Numbered from the stretch's first letter, positions 23,984 through 34,300 are shown. The stretch is 57,082 bases of DNA from an uncultured Ruminococcus sp. (GCA_947345935.1 CAMZZN010000010.1:1-57082); one strand, 5' to 3'. The notes: generated by a model from the letters alone, not told the origin. Numbers and translations: made by a program.

Positions 23984-24931
23984 TTAAAGACCGGTCTCCC
24001 AGCTCCAGCTGCGGACTTCAAGCTCTTCCAGGTTAAATGGCGTACGCTGATAAACGCAGTAATTAAGCCAGTTTGAGAACATCAGGTTAGCCGTACACCT
24101 CCATGAAAACAGAGGAACATTATTCGGGTCATCATCCGGAAAATAATTATAGGGAATATTGATGTCGATTCCCTTTTCAAGATCACGACGATATTCATTG
24201 GCAATAGTATCACGATCATATTCCGAATGACCTGTAATAAAATACTGCCGTCCGTTTTTATTTGCAACTATATGAACGCCGGAAATATCAGACGATGTAA
24301 GGATCTCCAGCTGCGGGATCCTTTCTATATCCTCCCTGCGCACTTCGGTATTCCTGGAATGAGGAACATAAAAAATGTCGTCAAATCCTCTCAGAAGCTG
24401 ACATTTGCTTACCTCTGCCCTGTGGGGAAAAACGCCGAACATTTTCTGTTCAAGAGGATATTTAGGTATTCCAAAATGATAATATAGCCCTGCCTGAGCT
24501 GCCCAGCATATATACAGGGTGGAAAATACATGAGTCTTTGACCATTCCATTATCTCTGTGATCTCATCCCAGTAATCAACTTCCTCATATTCAAGCAGTT
24601 CTACGGGAGCTCCGGTGATTATCATTCCGTCGTACCGATTGCCCCTTATCTCACTGAAAGTCTTGTAAAAAGCCTCTAAATGGCTTTGCGATGTATTCCT
24701 TGAAACATGGGAAGCCATTTGAAGAAGATCAATATCCACCTGAAGCGGCGTATTACTCAGCAGTCTGAGTATCTGGCTTTCAGTTTCGATTTTTTTCGGC
24801 ATAATGTTGAGAATTACGACCTTCAGCGGACGAATGTCCTGATGCTCTGCCCTGTCCTTGGACATAACAAATATATTTTCATCTCCAAGAGTTTTAAATG
24901 CCGGAAGCTCCGCCGGTATTCTGATAGGCAT
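23984..24931 (-). CDS. metA: Homoserine O-acetyltransferase (MetA family)
   Basis: 315 residues; acylates homoserine in methionine synthesis. Catalytic C142 in YICWAAQAG and His/Glu in TGHSEYD are present. Residue 111, which separates acetyl- from succinyl-CoA users in this family, is Glu in TGAPVE (E. coli has Gly), so acetyl-CoA is the expected donor despite the usual 'succinyltransferase' label. ATG at 24931 with AAAGGAG. Own short upstream region (about 100 bp) with hairpins but no recognisable SAM riboswitch or T-box. Confidence 0.93.
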   Translation of the reverse strand: MPIRIPAELPAFKTLGDENIFVMSKDRAEHQDIRPLKVVILNIMPKKIETESQILRLLSNTPLQVDIDLLQMASHVSRNTSQSHLEAFYKTFSEIRGNRYDGMIITGAPVELLEYEEVDYWDEITEIMEWSKTHVFSTLYICWAAQAGLYYHFGIPKYPLEQKMFGVFPHRAEVSKCQLLRGFDDIFYVPHSRNTEVRREDIERIPQLEILTSSDISGVHIVANKNGRQYFITGHSEYDRDTIANEYRRDLEKGIDINIPYNYFPDDDPNNVPLFSWRCTANLMFSNWLNYCVYQRTPFNLEELEVRSWSWETGL

Positions 24932-24989
24932 CTTTTATTCTCCTTTCCTGGCTGTGTTACAAGTAGATATCTTGTAAATGCAAACAGCT

Positions 24990-25011
24990 TTTCCCCTTTC
25001 CAAAGGGGAAA
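24990..25011. repeat. Perfect hairpin TTTCCCCTTT/AAAGGGGAAA
   Basis: Ten-bp perfect inverted repeat with a 2-nt spacer between metA and the upstream operon. No U-tract in the direction of the genes; possibly a dispersed repeat or an mRNA 3'-end stabiliser of the upstream operon. Confidence 0.5.
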
Positions 25012-25030
25012 TCCCAACTTTGAAAACCCA

Positions 25031-25414
25031 TTATTGGCTGCCGTTATGCTTACAGTTCTGACAGCCGTTCATAAATCTGTCGATGTTTTCTGCAATTCTG
25101 CTTTCCTGTTCAAGAAACCGCAGTTTCCGGAGGTTATCGTACTTATTATCTCCGGGCAGATCGAACACGGCTGTTTCGATCCCTTTAAGGCAGCTCTTGA
25201 AAAGTACAGAACGTACAAGTCCGTCGCAGAGCATAAGCTCTCCGCCGTCATCATAATCAAAAATCACTGTTTTGTCCGGCTTATAGGCATATGCGATAAA
25301 CCCAACAGCCTGTCCGCAGTCAATAGCTTCGGTAATATGAAGATCGTATCCCGCTGAACGCCTGACAAGATCTTCATATCCGTCTGTACCGAATTTTTCC
25401 TGTATTTCAAGCAT
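25031..25414 (-). CDS. Hypothetical protein, possible GNAT-like
   Basis: 127 residues, not confidently recognised. The order of elements (GFIAYAYKPDKTVIFDYDDGG, then CDGLVRSVLFKSCLKGIETAVFDLP, then NLRKLRFLEQESRI) resembles the core of a small acetyltransferase-like fold but no acetyl-CoA loop is clear. Ends with a Cys-containing tail GCQNCKHNGSQ. Its ATG lies 1 bp from the rluB stop codon with GGAGAGG upstream, so it is the last gene of the scp-dac-rlu operon. Confidence 0.65.
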   Translation of the reverse strand: MLEIQEKFGTDGYEDLVRRSAGYDLHITEAIDCGQAVGFIAYAYKPDKTVIFDYDDGGELMLCDGLVRSVLFKSCLKGIETAVFDLPGDNKYDNLRKLRFLEQESRIAENIDRFMNGCQNCKHNGSQ

Positions 25415-25415
25415 T

Positions 25416-26147
25416 TTACCTCTCCTTACCTATTGCCGTTCTCAGTGCACGGAGTTCTTCGGAGGTAAGCTCTCTGAAAGTTCCGGGCTTGAGCATTCCA
25501 AGCTTCAGCGGCCCGATGCTTATACGGCGGAGACGTGCGACCTCCAGCCCCACGCCCTCGCACATTTTACGTATCTGACGATTTCTGCCCTCTTTGATAG
25601 TTATAAGAAGCACCACACGTCCCTGTTCCTTTTCCTTTACCACAACGTTGGCTGGAAGGGTCTTTTTTCCGTCGATCTCTACGCCCTCGGAAAGAGCCAC
25701 GAGCTGATCGTCGCTTATATCCGGACGAACAGTAACACGATATGTCTTTGAAACATGACGACTCGGATGCATAATGCTATTGGCAAATTCTCCGTCATTA
25801 GTAAAAAGAAGCAATCCCTCAGAGTTGCGGTCAAGACGTCCTACCGGATAGACACGTTCTTCCACACCATCCAGAAGATCCATTACGCACCGTCTGTCAA
25901 GTTCGTCTGAAACTGTAGTAACATAGCCCCTCGGCTTATTCATCATAAGGTAAATGTAATTCTTTTTTCTGGGTACGAATATCCTCTCTCCGTCTATCGT
26001 TACCAGGTCTTTAAATCCGCACTTATCCCCCAGCTTTACAGGACGACCGTTAACCTTCACCCTGCCCTGGGAGATAAGCTGCTCTGCTTTTCTTCGTGAA
26101 CATACGCCGCTGTCGGCGATCATTTTCTGAATCCTGATTTTTTCCAC
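25416..26147 (-). CDS. rluB: 23S rRNA pseudouridine synthase RluB/RsuA family
   Basis: 243 residues with GTG start. N-terminal S4 RNA-binding domain (KMIADSGVCSRRKAEQLI), then the catalytic domain with GRLDRNSEGLLLFTNDG (catalytic Asp) and KEGRNRQIRKMCEG. Isomerises a specific uridine in rRNA. Placed after dacF as in many Firmicutes. Confidence 0.93.
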   Translation of the reverse strand: MEKIRIQKMIADSGVCSRRKAEQLISQGRVKVNGRPVKLGDKCGFKDLVTIDGERIFVPRKKNYIYLMMNKPRGYVTTVSDELDRRCVMDLLDGVEERVYPVGRLDRNSEGLLLFTNDGEFANSIMHPSRHVSKTYRVTVRPDISDDQLVALSEGVEIDGKKTLPANVVVKEKEQGRVVLLITIKEGRNRQIRKMCEGVGLEVARLRRISIGPLKLGMLKPGTFRELTSEELRALRTAIGKER

Positions 26148-26164
26148 TTTATCAACCTTTTCCG

Positions 26165-27328
26165 TCAGGAGAAAAATCCCCCGACTTTAGAAATTAACTT
26201 TTTAAGCCAGTTTTTACTCTGCTTTTTCTTTGATGACGCTTTCTTCTTTACGTCGGCGTCCTCCTGGGCATACAGCGGTATTTTCGTGACTTCACGACCA
26301 CGAAAACTGATCTCAAGCTGCGCTGCTTCCTCCCCCTCGCTTACGGGAGCATATACAAAAGGCGGAGCTATCACACGTATGCCTATATCCCCCGGATCAT
26401 ATCCGGAAGATGTCACCGTGACCGGAGCCTCTCCGGGAGCTACGATAAGCTTATCTTTCGCCGAACCTGCCAGATCAATTTCAAATGTCTCCGGAAAAGA
26501 CACCTCCGTTTTTCTGACCTTGCCGAATCCGTAATCGTAAAGTTTACTATGATCCTCCCAGTCGTTTCGGTCGTTAAGAGTAACGCAGATAAGTTCCATT
26601 CCGTCACGTTCACACGCTGAAACCAGACATCTTCCGGCTTCGTCGGTAAATCCCGTTTTTACGCCGTAAACTCCGTCGCACATGGTCAACAGCTTATTTG
26701 TATTTTTAAGCCATCTCTTATAAGGAGGATTGCCGAATTCAAGCTGAATCGACGTCTGAGAACAGATTTCACGGAACGTTTCATTCCTGAGAGCTTCCCG
26801 TGCCAATATAGCCATATCGTAGGCAGAGGAACCATGACCTTCTCCCTCAAGACCGGACGGTGTAACGAAAAATGTCCTTGAAAGCCCCATTTCACGTGCT
26901 TTGTCGTTCATCATATCTGCAAATGCGCCGATGCTTCCGGCGATCTTTACAGCTGCGGCATTAGCGGCATCATTTCCGGAGGGCAGAAGCATACCGCAGC
27001 AAAGGGCATATTTGGTAACAATATCCCCCTCACGCAGACCCATTGACGATCCCTCTACTCTGATAGCGTCGCTGTCAACCACAAATTCCTCATAAAGATC
27101 TCCGCTTTCGAGGCAAAGGAGCACTGTCATGATTTTTGTCGTACTCGCCATAGGAAGCTTCTGACTGCTGCTGCGCTCATATATTATCTCACCGGTATCG
27201 GCTGAGATCAAAACAGCAGCTTTTGCCGATATTTCCGGCTCTTCGGCACAAAAGACAATTCCTGCCCGTAACGGCAGAATTCCTATCATGATAAAAAACG
27301 CCATAACTATTGAACAAAGCTTTTTCAT
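26165..27328 (-). CDS. dacF: D-alanyl-D-alanine carboxypeptidase (DacF-like)
   Basis: 387 residues, penicillin-binding protein of the S11 class. Signal peptide (MKKLCSIVMAFFIMIGIL), SxxK as STTK in LPMASTTKIM, SGN in LPSGNDAANAA, and KTG in GVKTGFTDEAG, followed by the PBP5-type C-terminal beta domain and a basic amphipathic tail. Trims pentapeptides in the wall; with gerW and the scp genes next to it, a sporulation-linked DacF-type function is likely. Confidence 0.92.
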   Translation of the reverse strand: MKKLCSIVMAFFIMIGILPLRAGIVFCAEEPEISAKAAVLISADTGEIIYERSSSQKLPMASTTKIMTVLLCLESGDLYEEFVVDSDAIRVEGSSMGLREGDIVTKYALCCGMLLPSGNDAANAAAVKIAGSIGAFADMMNDKAREMGLSRTFFVTPSGLEGEGHGSSAYDMAILAREALRNETFREICSQTSIQLEFGNPPYKRWLKNTNKLLTMCDGVYGVKTGFTDEAGRCLVSACERDGMELICVTLNDRNDWEDHSKLYDYGFGKVRKTEVSFPETFEIDLAGSAKDKLIVAPGEAPVTVTSSGYDPGDIGIRVIAPPFVYAPVSEGEEAAQLEISFRGREVTKIPLYAQEDADVKKKASSKKKQSKNWLKKLISKVGGFFS

Positions 27329-27386
27329 TTACATACCTCCACAAAAGACGTACTTTTCTGTAAAGGATATGCTTGTTTATCCGATG

Positions 27387-27806
27387 TTATTCCACAATGG
27401 CAGCAGATTCTCCGGAATCTGACTTCTTACCTTTTTTCTTGCTGATTATTCCCTGAACCTTTTCAATTATCATAGGCGCTTTCTCGATAGCATTGCCGAT
27501 AGGGTCGTTTGAAGGAGTCATAGACACCATTTTTGCCGTACCGTCAGGTGAAACCACGAGAAATCCTTCCGGCTTGATAGTAACTCCAGCTCCTGCGCCG
27601 CCGCCAAAAAGGTTCTTATCATACTTTGACGGAAGATCAGATCCGCCCGATGCAAAACCGTAAGATACTTTGGAAATAGGAATGATGGTCGTGCCGTCGT
27701 CCAGCTTGATAGGCTCTCCTATAATGGCGTTGACATCAGCCATTTCCTTTATTTTTTCCATTGAAACGCCTAAAAGATCGCTTACCGATGTTTTTCCTGT
27801 ATTCAT
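27387..27806 (-). CDS. gerW: GerW/YtfJ family sporulation protein
   Basis: 139 residues; ATG 27806 with GAGGT upstream. Family signature KEMADVNAIIGEPIKLDDG and IPISKVSYGFASGGS, a Gly-rich centre (FGGGAGAGVTIKPEGF) and a Lys-rich end. In Bacillus YtfJ/GerW is made in the forespore and needed for germination. Sits between DUF2953 (ytfI-like) and dacF, the same pairing as ytfI-ytfJ. Confidence 0.92.
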   Translation of the reverse strand: MNTGKTSVSDLLGVSMEKIKEMADVNAIIGEPIKLDDGTTIIPISKVSYGFASGGSDLPSKYDKNLFGGGAGAGVTIKPEGFLVVSPDGTAKMVSMTPSNDPIGNAIEKAPMIIEKVQGIISKKKGKKSDSGESAAIVE

Positions 27807-27828
27807 AATAATAAACCTCAATTCTTTA

Positions 27829-28761
27829 TTATTTCTGCGCAGCGGCAGATCTCTTGTCTTTTCTGCTTCTGAGTTTTTCCGGGATAAATACCCGGAAAAT
27901 ATATGTTATCAGGAACCACAGTCCTGCTATAACAAACGTACCGACACGGAACCGCAGCCTGAACGCCGCATCAAATTTTCCTTTCTTCATACCGAATCCA
28001 GGCTGTATATCCACCGTTTTAAGCCTTACGGTGAATATCCGGCTCATAAGGGCAAGTCCACGATAGGAAACAGCGCTGATCCGTCCGTAATTAAGGGCGC
28101 ATTTGCAGGCATCCTCATCAGCTATTACAAAGTCGATATAAAGATCGCTGAATTTAAACGCCTTAAAAATCAGACAAAGAGGATTTTTTGCGCTTCCCCA
28201 GATACCAACAAGCTTGTCTATTTTATCGCCGAGCGGCTTTTTTTCCTCGTCGTCATCGCTGTCATTGTCTTTGTCTTTATTTTTTTTCTTCTTTTTTTCC
28301 GGTTTATCATCATTTTCGTCGTCATCATGTTCAGGGATATCATAATCGTTTTCGTCGTTCTCGGAAAGATCTGTGCCAAGAACAGACTTGTCAGAGTCTG
28401 AAATGCTTCCGCTGAAAGAGGCTGGCTCTTCCGACTGTTTATCCCCTGTTTCCTCCGCACTGTCCGAAGTGGTGACCTGCATTTGCAGCTGTTCAGACGA
28501 TTTGCTTTCCTTTTGCTTTTTTGTCCTGACTTTTTTTGATTTCGGCTTTTTATGCTTTTTTTTCTTTGATTTTCTTTTTTTAAGCCATCCAAGAACACCG
28601 CCGCCGTCTGAATCCATAACATTAATAAACCAGAGACTGACTTTATATTTCAGCTTGCCGCCGATAAAGCTTATCTCGCCGCCCACCGGTATAATAAGCA
28701 CCAGCAGTATCAGACCGAGCACGGCAAGAAGTATAAATAGCAGAATTTTCAGTACGATCAT
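27829..28761 (-). CDS. DUF2953 (YtfI-like) membrane protein with charged insert
   Basis: 310 residues. N-terminal membrane helix (LLFILLAVLGLILLVLIIPV), FIGGKLKYKVSLWFINV, then about 110 residues of extremely charged low-complexity sequence (Lys-rich, then Glu/Asp-rich, ending in KKKKKNKDKDN), and the conserved domain from GIWGSAKNPLCLIFKAFK with a second hydrophobic segment near the end. Function unknown; always found next to gerW, which it precedes here by 22 bp. The charged insert is far longer than in Bacillus YtfI. Confidence 0.85.
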   Translation of the reverse strand: MIVLKILLFILLAVLGLILLVLIIPVGGEISFIGGKLKYKVSLWFINVMDSDGGGVLGWLKKRKSKKKKHKKPKSKKVRTKKQKESKSSEQLQMQVTTSDSAEETGDKQSEEPASFSGSISDSDKSVLGTDLSENDENDYDIPEHDDDENDDKPEKKKKKNKDKDNDSDDDEEKKPLGDKIDKLVGIWGSAKNPLCLIFKAFKFSDLYIDFVIADEDACKCALNYGRISAVSYRGLALMSRIFTVRLKTVDIQPGFGMKKGKFDAAFRLRFRVGTFVIAGLWFLITYIFRVFIPEKLRSRKDKRSAAAQK

Positions 28762-28779
28762 TTCCTGCCGTTCCTTTCG

Positions 28780-29322
28780 TTAACTTTTTTCGCTGTCTGT
28801 TTCATCCTCCGTTTGTCCCGGCAAAGGCGGAAGTTCAGAAACAGAACCAAGACCGAAACTCCGCAGAAAGACCGCAGTTGTACGGTATATAAGCGGTTTT
28901 CCGGGCACATCCAGACGCCCTGCCTCCTCAACCAGCCCCTTTTCAAGAAGATTGTTTATAACGGAGGAACTGTCTATTCCCCTGACATTTTCCACAAAGC
29001 CCTTTGATACGGGCTGATTATAGGCGATTATGGTCAATACTTCCATTGCCGCATTGGATAACGGAGTAGTCTTTTTGGTTTCAAGAGCAGCTCTTATCTG
29101 CGGAGCAAATTTCTCACGGGTACACATCTGATAGCTGCTGTCCAGTTTTTTTATACAGATACCGCTTCCACAGTCGTCGTAACGTTCGTTTATGAGCCTT
29201 ATCATAGACGGAATCGCTCCGGCGTCTAAACGGCACGCCTCTGAAAGACGGAAAAGTTCCACCGGCTCGCCGCTGGCAAAGAGAACTGCCTCTATAGCGC
29301 CGAGTTTTTCTTTGACATCCAT
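28780..29322 (-). CDS. scpB: Segregation and condensation protein B
   Basis: 180 residues; winged-helix kleisin-interacting subunit of the SMC-ScpAB condensin. Recognised by KLGAIEAVLFASGEPV, SNAAMEVLTIIAYNQPVSK and VRGIDSSSVINNLLEKGLV. Its start lies 31 bp inside the end of scpA, so translation is coupled. Acts on chromosome compaction and origin segregation. Confidence 0.94.
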   Translation of the reverse strand: MDVKEKLGAIEAVLFASGEPVELFRLSEACRLDAGAIPSMIRLINERYDDCGSGICIKKLDSSYQMCTREKFAPQIRAALETKKTTPLSNAAMEVLTIIAYNQPVSKGFVENVRGIDSSSVINNLLEKGLVEEAGRLDVPGKPLIYRTTAVFLRSFGLGSVSELPPLPGQTEDETDSEKS

Positions 29323-30044
29323 TTCTTTTCCCCGTCCTTTCTTCCTTTAAAATATATGGTCATATTATCATCGCTTATTGTAATTCTGCCTGATTTGGTA
29401 AGTTCCAGCACAGCAAGAAAAGTTGCAACTCTTGCCGAACGGTCAGTCACGCCCTTATAAATATTATCCATGCACGCCTCCCCGGTCACATAAAGTTCCC
29501 TGAGAATGTGTACTACTTTTGACATTACGGAAACGATGCGGCGTTTTACTACAGAATTGATCTTGTTTTCAGCCGACATTCTGGTTATCTCAGTCCTAAC
29601 TGATTTCCGGGAAATACCGCTGTACGCTGCGGCAAGGCAGGACGGATCATGCACCAGGCTATATGTCATATCCGCCTTGATACGCATAGGAGCACGTACA
29701 AAAATGCTTCCACCCACGAAAGCTTCGGCAAGCTTTTTAGCTGCAATCTTACAGAGAGAATACTCAATAAGAGCGCCCTCCAGTTCCTTTTTAAGCTGCT
29801 CTGCCTCCTCAGGACGTGGAAGCAGATACGCAGTCTTTATATATATAAGTCTTGCAGCCATTTCGAGAAATTCCCCGGCAAGTTCCAGATTCTGCTCCTG
29901 AGCCTGGTCTATATAAACAAGATACTGCTCAAGAAGCTTTGAGATCTCAATATCACATATATTGAGCTTATGCCTGGAGATAAGACTGAGCAGCAGATCA
30001 AGAGGTCCCTCAAAAACTTCAAGCTTAAACGAAATTGAAGCCAT
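29292..30044 (-). CDS. scpA: Segregation and condensation protein A
   Basis: 250 residues; kleisin subunit bridging the SMC heads. FKLEVFEGPLDLLLSLISR at the start is diagnostic, followed by the central helical bundle (EFLEMAARLIYIKTAYLLP) and the C-terminal winged helix (VATFLAVLELTKSGRITI). Starts 3 bp after the M50 protease gene and overlaps scpB. Confidence 0.95.
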   Translation of the reverse strand: MASISFKLEVFEGPLDLLLSLISRHKLNICDIEISKLLEQYLVYIDQAQEQNLELAGEFLEMAARLIYIKTAYLLPRPEEAEQLKKELEGALIEYSLCKIAAKKLAEAFVGGSIFVRAPMRIKADMTYSLVHDPSCLAAAYSGISRKSVRTEITRMSAENKINSVVKRRIVSVMSKVVHILRELYVTGEACMDNIYKGVTDRSARVATFLAVLELTKSGRITISDDNMTIYFKGRKDGEKKWMSKKNSAL

Positions 30045-30047
30045 TGT

Positions 30048-30740
30048 TTATCCTCTGGCAGCCGGAATCCATGAAACTATCTTCCAGACAAAGTTTTCCA
30101 TCGCATCCGACAAAAAGTAAAGCGGATTGTATGCGGAATCAATAGTACTGAAAACTATCAGGAAAAGAAGAAATCCGATACTTATCTCACGCTGATGTAT
30201 ATAGAACCAGCGGTCAAATTTTTCATTGGTAAAATATCGCAGGACATTGAATCCGTCAAGCGGAGGCAGCGGTATCAGATTGAATAAAGCAAGACCCACG
30301 TTAACAGATACCAGAAACTCAGTGAGCAGAATAGCGCAGAACAGCGGCGTTATCTTATCGTTGATAAAAAAGTCATAACGAGCCTCAAAACCTGCGTTAG
30401 TTGCCAGAATACCCGCATGAATAAACGCCGCAGCAATTGCTGCCAGAATATTTGAAACCGGTCCGGCAAGAGCCGTAAGTGCAAATCCGGCACGGTACTT
30501 TTTCATTCTCATAGGATTTACCGGAACCGGCTTTGCCCAGCCGAACCCCGTGAGCATTATAAGCGCAGAACCTACAAGATCAAGATGAGCAAACGGATTG
30601 ATCGTAAGACGACCCTGCCGCTGAGCAGTATCGTCTCCCAAAAGACGGGCAACGCCGGCGTGAGCCGCTTCGTGCAGAGGAAGCACCAGCAGCAATGTAA
30701 CAGCACGTGCAAAATATTTAATAAAAAGTTCTATATTCAT
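30048..30740 (-). CDS. M50 site-2-protease family membrane metalloprotease
   Basis: 230 residues from the ATG at 30740 (AAGGAT upstream). HExxH motif as LPLHEAAHAGVA in the first membrane helix, second motif NLIPLPPLDGF, and several further hydrophobic segments. Family members (YwhC-like) cleave membrane proteins within the bilayer; substrate unknown. First gene of the operon running to the hypothetical gene at 25031, as in many clostridia where it precedes scpAB. Confidence 0.9.
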   Translation of the reverse strand: MNIELFIKYFARAVTLLLVLPLHEAAHAGVARLLGDDTAQRQGRLTINPFAHLDLVGSALIMLTGFGWAKPVPVNPMRMKKYRAGFALTALAGPVSNILAAIAAAFIHAGILATNAGFEARYDFFINDKITPLFCAILLTEFLVSVNVGLALFNLIPLPPLDGFNVLRYFTNEKFDRWFYIHQREISIGFLLFLIVFSTIDSAYNPLYFLSDAMENFVWKIVSWIPAARG

Positions 30741-30833
30741 ACTTATCCTTTCATTGCCGGAATATTTCGCATCGGCAGCATGCAAGATCATATACTGCCA
30801 TTATGAGTAAAGATTCCCAGATTACTATTTATT

Positions 30834-30862
30834 ATTATACTACATTCCAATTTTTTTTTCAA
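30834..30862 (-). promoter_or_regulatory. Promoter of the M50-scpAB operon
   Basis: Leftward TTGAAA (30857-30862), 17 bp, perfect TATAAT (30834-30839), about 94 bp before the protease gene. Confidence 0.75.
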
Positions 30863-30952
30863 GTAATAAATGAATTTTTTTACTTCTTGACACAAAAAAA
30901 TTGCGGTGAAAATACTTTTTCAAATTTTTTTTGGTTTTTTTTAAAAAAAGAC

Positions 30953-30981
30953 TTGCTTTTTTCCAAAAGATGTGATATGAT
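30953..30981 (+). promoter_or_regulatory. Promoter of rpmB
   Basis: TTGCTT (30953-30958), 17 bp, TATGAT (30976-30981), 42 bp before the start codon, in a very A/T-rich tract that may act as an UP element. Confidence 0.7.
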
Positions 30982-31023
30982 ATTAATGTTGTATTTTTGA
31001 AACTGCTAAGGAGGTGCAACCTA

Positions 31024-31209
31024 ATGGCTAAATGTGAAATCTGCGGAAAGGGCGTTACCTTTGGAATTAAGGTATCACACTCACACAGACGTACAAACAG
31101 GACATGGAAGCCTAATGTAAAACGTGTAAAGGCTATCGTCAAGGGTACTCCTTGTCATATTTACGCTTGTTCAAGATGTCTGCGTTCAGGCAAGGTTGAA
31201 AGAGCATAA
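31024..31209 (+). CDS. rpmB: Ribosomal protein L28, zinc-binding form
   Basis: 61 residues, ATG with AAGGAGG upstream. L28 core KVSHSHRRTNRTWKPNVKRV; two Cys pairs (CEICGK and CSRCLRSGK) form the C+ zinc ribbon. Clostridia with Zur sometimes carry a Zn-free paralogue; none is in the window. Monocistronic with its own promoter and terminator. Confidence 0.97.
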   Translation: MAKCEICGKGVTFGIKVSHSHRRTNRTWKPNVKRVKAIVKGTPCHIYACSRCLRSGKVERA

Positions 31210-31232
31210 TTTCCGTGAAATGAGAGAAATAT

Positions 31233-31261
31233 GGAGCGTTCTTTAAGGAACGCTCCTTTTT
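31233..31261 (+). terminator. Terminator of rpmB
   Basis: GGAGCGTTC-TTTAAG-GAACGCTCC followed by TTTTT: a textbook intrinsic terminator. Confidence 0.92.
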
Positions 31262-31276
31262 CCATATACAGTAAAG

Positions 31277-31303
31277 AAAAGGAGCCAGCAAACGGCTCCT
31301 TTT
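31277..31303 (-). terminator. Terminator of the SGNH/dockerin gene
   Basis: AAAAGGAGCC/GGCTCCTTTT, 10-bp stem with a 7-nt loop, 8 bp past the stop codon; read leftward the stem ends in TTTTCTTT. Confidence 0.8.
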
Positions 31304-31310
31304 TCAGGAA

Positions 31311-34300
31311 TCACTTTGCATATTCTGATAATCCTGCTATTTTCTGAGACTTAACAGCCTGTGCTACGATACCTGCAACGATATCCGCACCCTTTTCGCA
31401 GAAATGCGTTCCATCTGTGGATCCCTCTACAGCGCCCATAAGATGATAGCTTTTCGCAGTTTCGTAGCCAACAGAGTTGTAATGACTCACCATAAGAGAA
31501 TTCAGATCAATACAGGGAACATTATACTTTGAAGCCAATTTTTTGCAAGCGTCGCAGTAATTTCCGTAGCTGTTCACAAATTTTCCGTTGGAATATGCCT
31601 TCATGCCAATGACCGTTGTCACCAGTATAGGAGTTGCCCCCTTAGACTGTGCCGCTTTGATAAATTCCGTCATATACCACTCGTAAGAGCCGGCTGTCGG
31701 GTTATCGGCATTTCCGCACACAGGGGCATATCTTTCTGCATTGCTTGCGGCCGAATCGTTAATTGCAAACTGAATCATAACAAAATCCCCTGATTTGAGG
31801 TTATCAACTATAGTCTGATATCTTCCCTGATCGTAGAAGCTCTTGGAACTTCTTCCGGCAATGGCATTATTTGAAACGGTAACATTATCCTGAAAGTAAT
31901 TCTGAAGATAATATCCCCAGCCCTGCTGCGGCGCATAGCTTGCTCGGTAGCTTTGAACAGTGGAATCTCCGGCAATGTAGATAACGGGCTTGTTTGTGTC
32001 AACAGGCGGCTGATCCTGGGTAGGATCATACACTTCGGCGATTGGTTCGTCAGTAAGCTGCAATGTCAGACAATCAAAATTAGGTCCGCCGCCCTCTGTT
32101 GCCGATACCATTTTTATTGTATTCTCGCCGGATTTAAGAGGAAGAACAATTCCTCTTTCTCCCCATGCCGTCCAGCCGCCTGTACCGGTAAACGGCTGCA
32201 TCCAGTAGGATTCTGTGTTTCCGTTTACGAATATCTTCATTTTTCTGTCGGCGTCAGTACCGTTTGCTACTCTGAAAGTCACAAGATAATTGCCGTCCTG
32301 GGGAACCGTCACTGTCCAGGTGATACTGCTCCCCTCCGTATTGTCAAGATTTACATAGCCGTCTTTTGTGTATCCCTCGTTATAGTTCTCCTCAATTCCC
32401 TGTTCCCATGTCTGATCCAGAGCGTAATAACGTGGATCTGTAGTAGTAACAATAGGATCGGCAGGATAATACTCTATATCCGGCAAGGTTTCCATATTCA
32501 GAAGAGCTTTTTGGATAAACAGTGCGTCAAGATTTGTAAGACTGTCTCCGTCACCGGTAACATCTCCGTTGATCCTGCCCTGTTCAGTGATATGCGTTTT
32601 TTCAAATCCGTTTACGCCGTAAGCGTCTGGATTTCCAACAGCCTGCATGATAAGAACTGCATCGTTCAAAAGAATTAAGCCGTCACAATCTGCATCGCCC
32701 GGATACCTTTTCACTCCCGGAGAAGAAGATGTCGTCGTAACTGTTGTGGTAGTTGTTGTAGTTGTTACGGTTGTAGTTGTTGTAACAGCCGGAGGAAACA
32801 CAACTTCTTCAAGTATCCAGTTCTGGCACGGATGATTGTTTGTCTCCCACTGCTGTACATTGCCGCCTGCCGTAGTTAAGGCATTGGTAACTTCAATGGC
32901 TCCCTTATCGCCGGAACATCTTGAGACTATAGTATAGCTGCCGTCGCTGTTTTCAAAGAATCTGAACCACTGCGCTCCGGTGTTTGTGTTGGTATTAATG
33001 GAAATATTTGCTCCGCTTGCAGAACTTCCTCCTTCAACATCAAGGAGATAGGTATTCTGACCGCCAAGATACGACCAGATCTCATAGTAGTTATAGCCCT
33101 TATGCTTAAGCCTCCATGTATTGTGAGCTGAAGCTCCGTCCGCTCCCCACTGCTGAACATTTGCGCCTGCCTCAGCCTTTGCTCTTTCAACCTCCAGGTA
33201 AAGACCGCTGTTTACATTTTTCAGACGATATGCCTTGCTGGTATCCAAACTGCTCGGTTCTCGAATCATTCCTGTAAGACTTGCCATAAACTCGGCGATC
33301 TTCTGAGCCCCCTGCTTGCTTTGGTGGAGATCATCATCTGCGCCATAGTACGGAGTCATGCCGTCATATCCAAGCGATACCCCGAAATTCTGCCATTCGG
33401 TGAAAAGATCTACGACCTTTACGTTCTGTTCTATACCGATCTGGTCGAGCTGACCGCCGAACCAGCGTCCGCCGAGGAGAGGCTTTCTGTTAAGATCAGA
33501 ATGCCTGCCCTGCTGTTTTACAAGAACGACTTCCATGCCTTTGGCTTTGGTCCTTTTCACCATATCTGTAACAGTGTTGTAGTATTCTTCCGCATTGGAA
33601 TAATTAGTATCATTTATACCTATAGATATGATATAAATATCTCCTGATCTGCCGTATGCCTCAATAGGTGCGAACTGTCCGGCATCCACAAATCCCTTGG
33701 CGTATTGCCCGCTGGCCGCCATATTCCGGACAATGAATCCCTTTGACGAGGCATAACTTCCGAAAAACTGTCCCCATCCGTGCTGAGAGGTATCAGCAGT
33801 ATTGTAATAGTTGGCAACTGTCGAATCGCCGCAAAGCCATACAGTAGGATTTGTAATCCCGGTATCGTTGAGCTTAGTTATTTCAATAGCGCTGAGAGAA
33901 AAAGGAGTATTGGCTCTTCCTTCAACCGCCTGAATATTCAGCTGACCGTCTGTAACGGGGATCTGAAATGTCTCCACAGCATTGTTCCCGGTAAGATTCA
34001 TAAGCTGGAGCATTCCCTCAGCTTTAATGCTTGTTCTTGAAGTATTTCCTGTAGTGACAGTGATCTCATACAATCCCTTTGGAAGATCGACATTGAAAGT
34101 ATTGGCGGAATCCGTACTTTTGAACTGAACCGCATCGCTGAGCGCACCAGAACCGGCAGCGGCAACATTTGCGACATTACCGGGCTGCGCAAAACCGTAC
34201 CCTTTTCCGGCATTGTATCCGTCAGAAGCAGAAACTCCGATACATCCTGATGCCGCCCCGTTTCCTCCAAGATCAAACTTCCAATCTGAATTCGCCGCTT

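Noticed and set aside
24932..25030. Possible SAM riboswitch or T-box before metA
   Set aside because: Only about 100 bp, with simple hairpins and none of the conserved core bases of either class.
32735..32790. GTTGT/GTAGTTGTTGT-type short tandem repeat, first considered a regulatory repeat
   Set aside because: It encodes the Thr/Val linker of the SGNH/dockerin protein.
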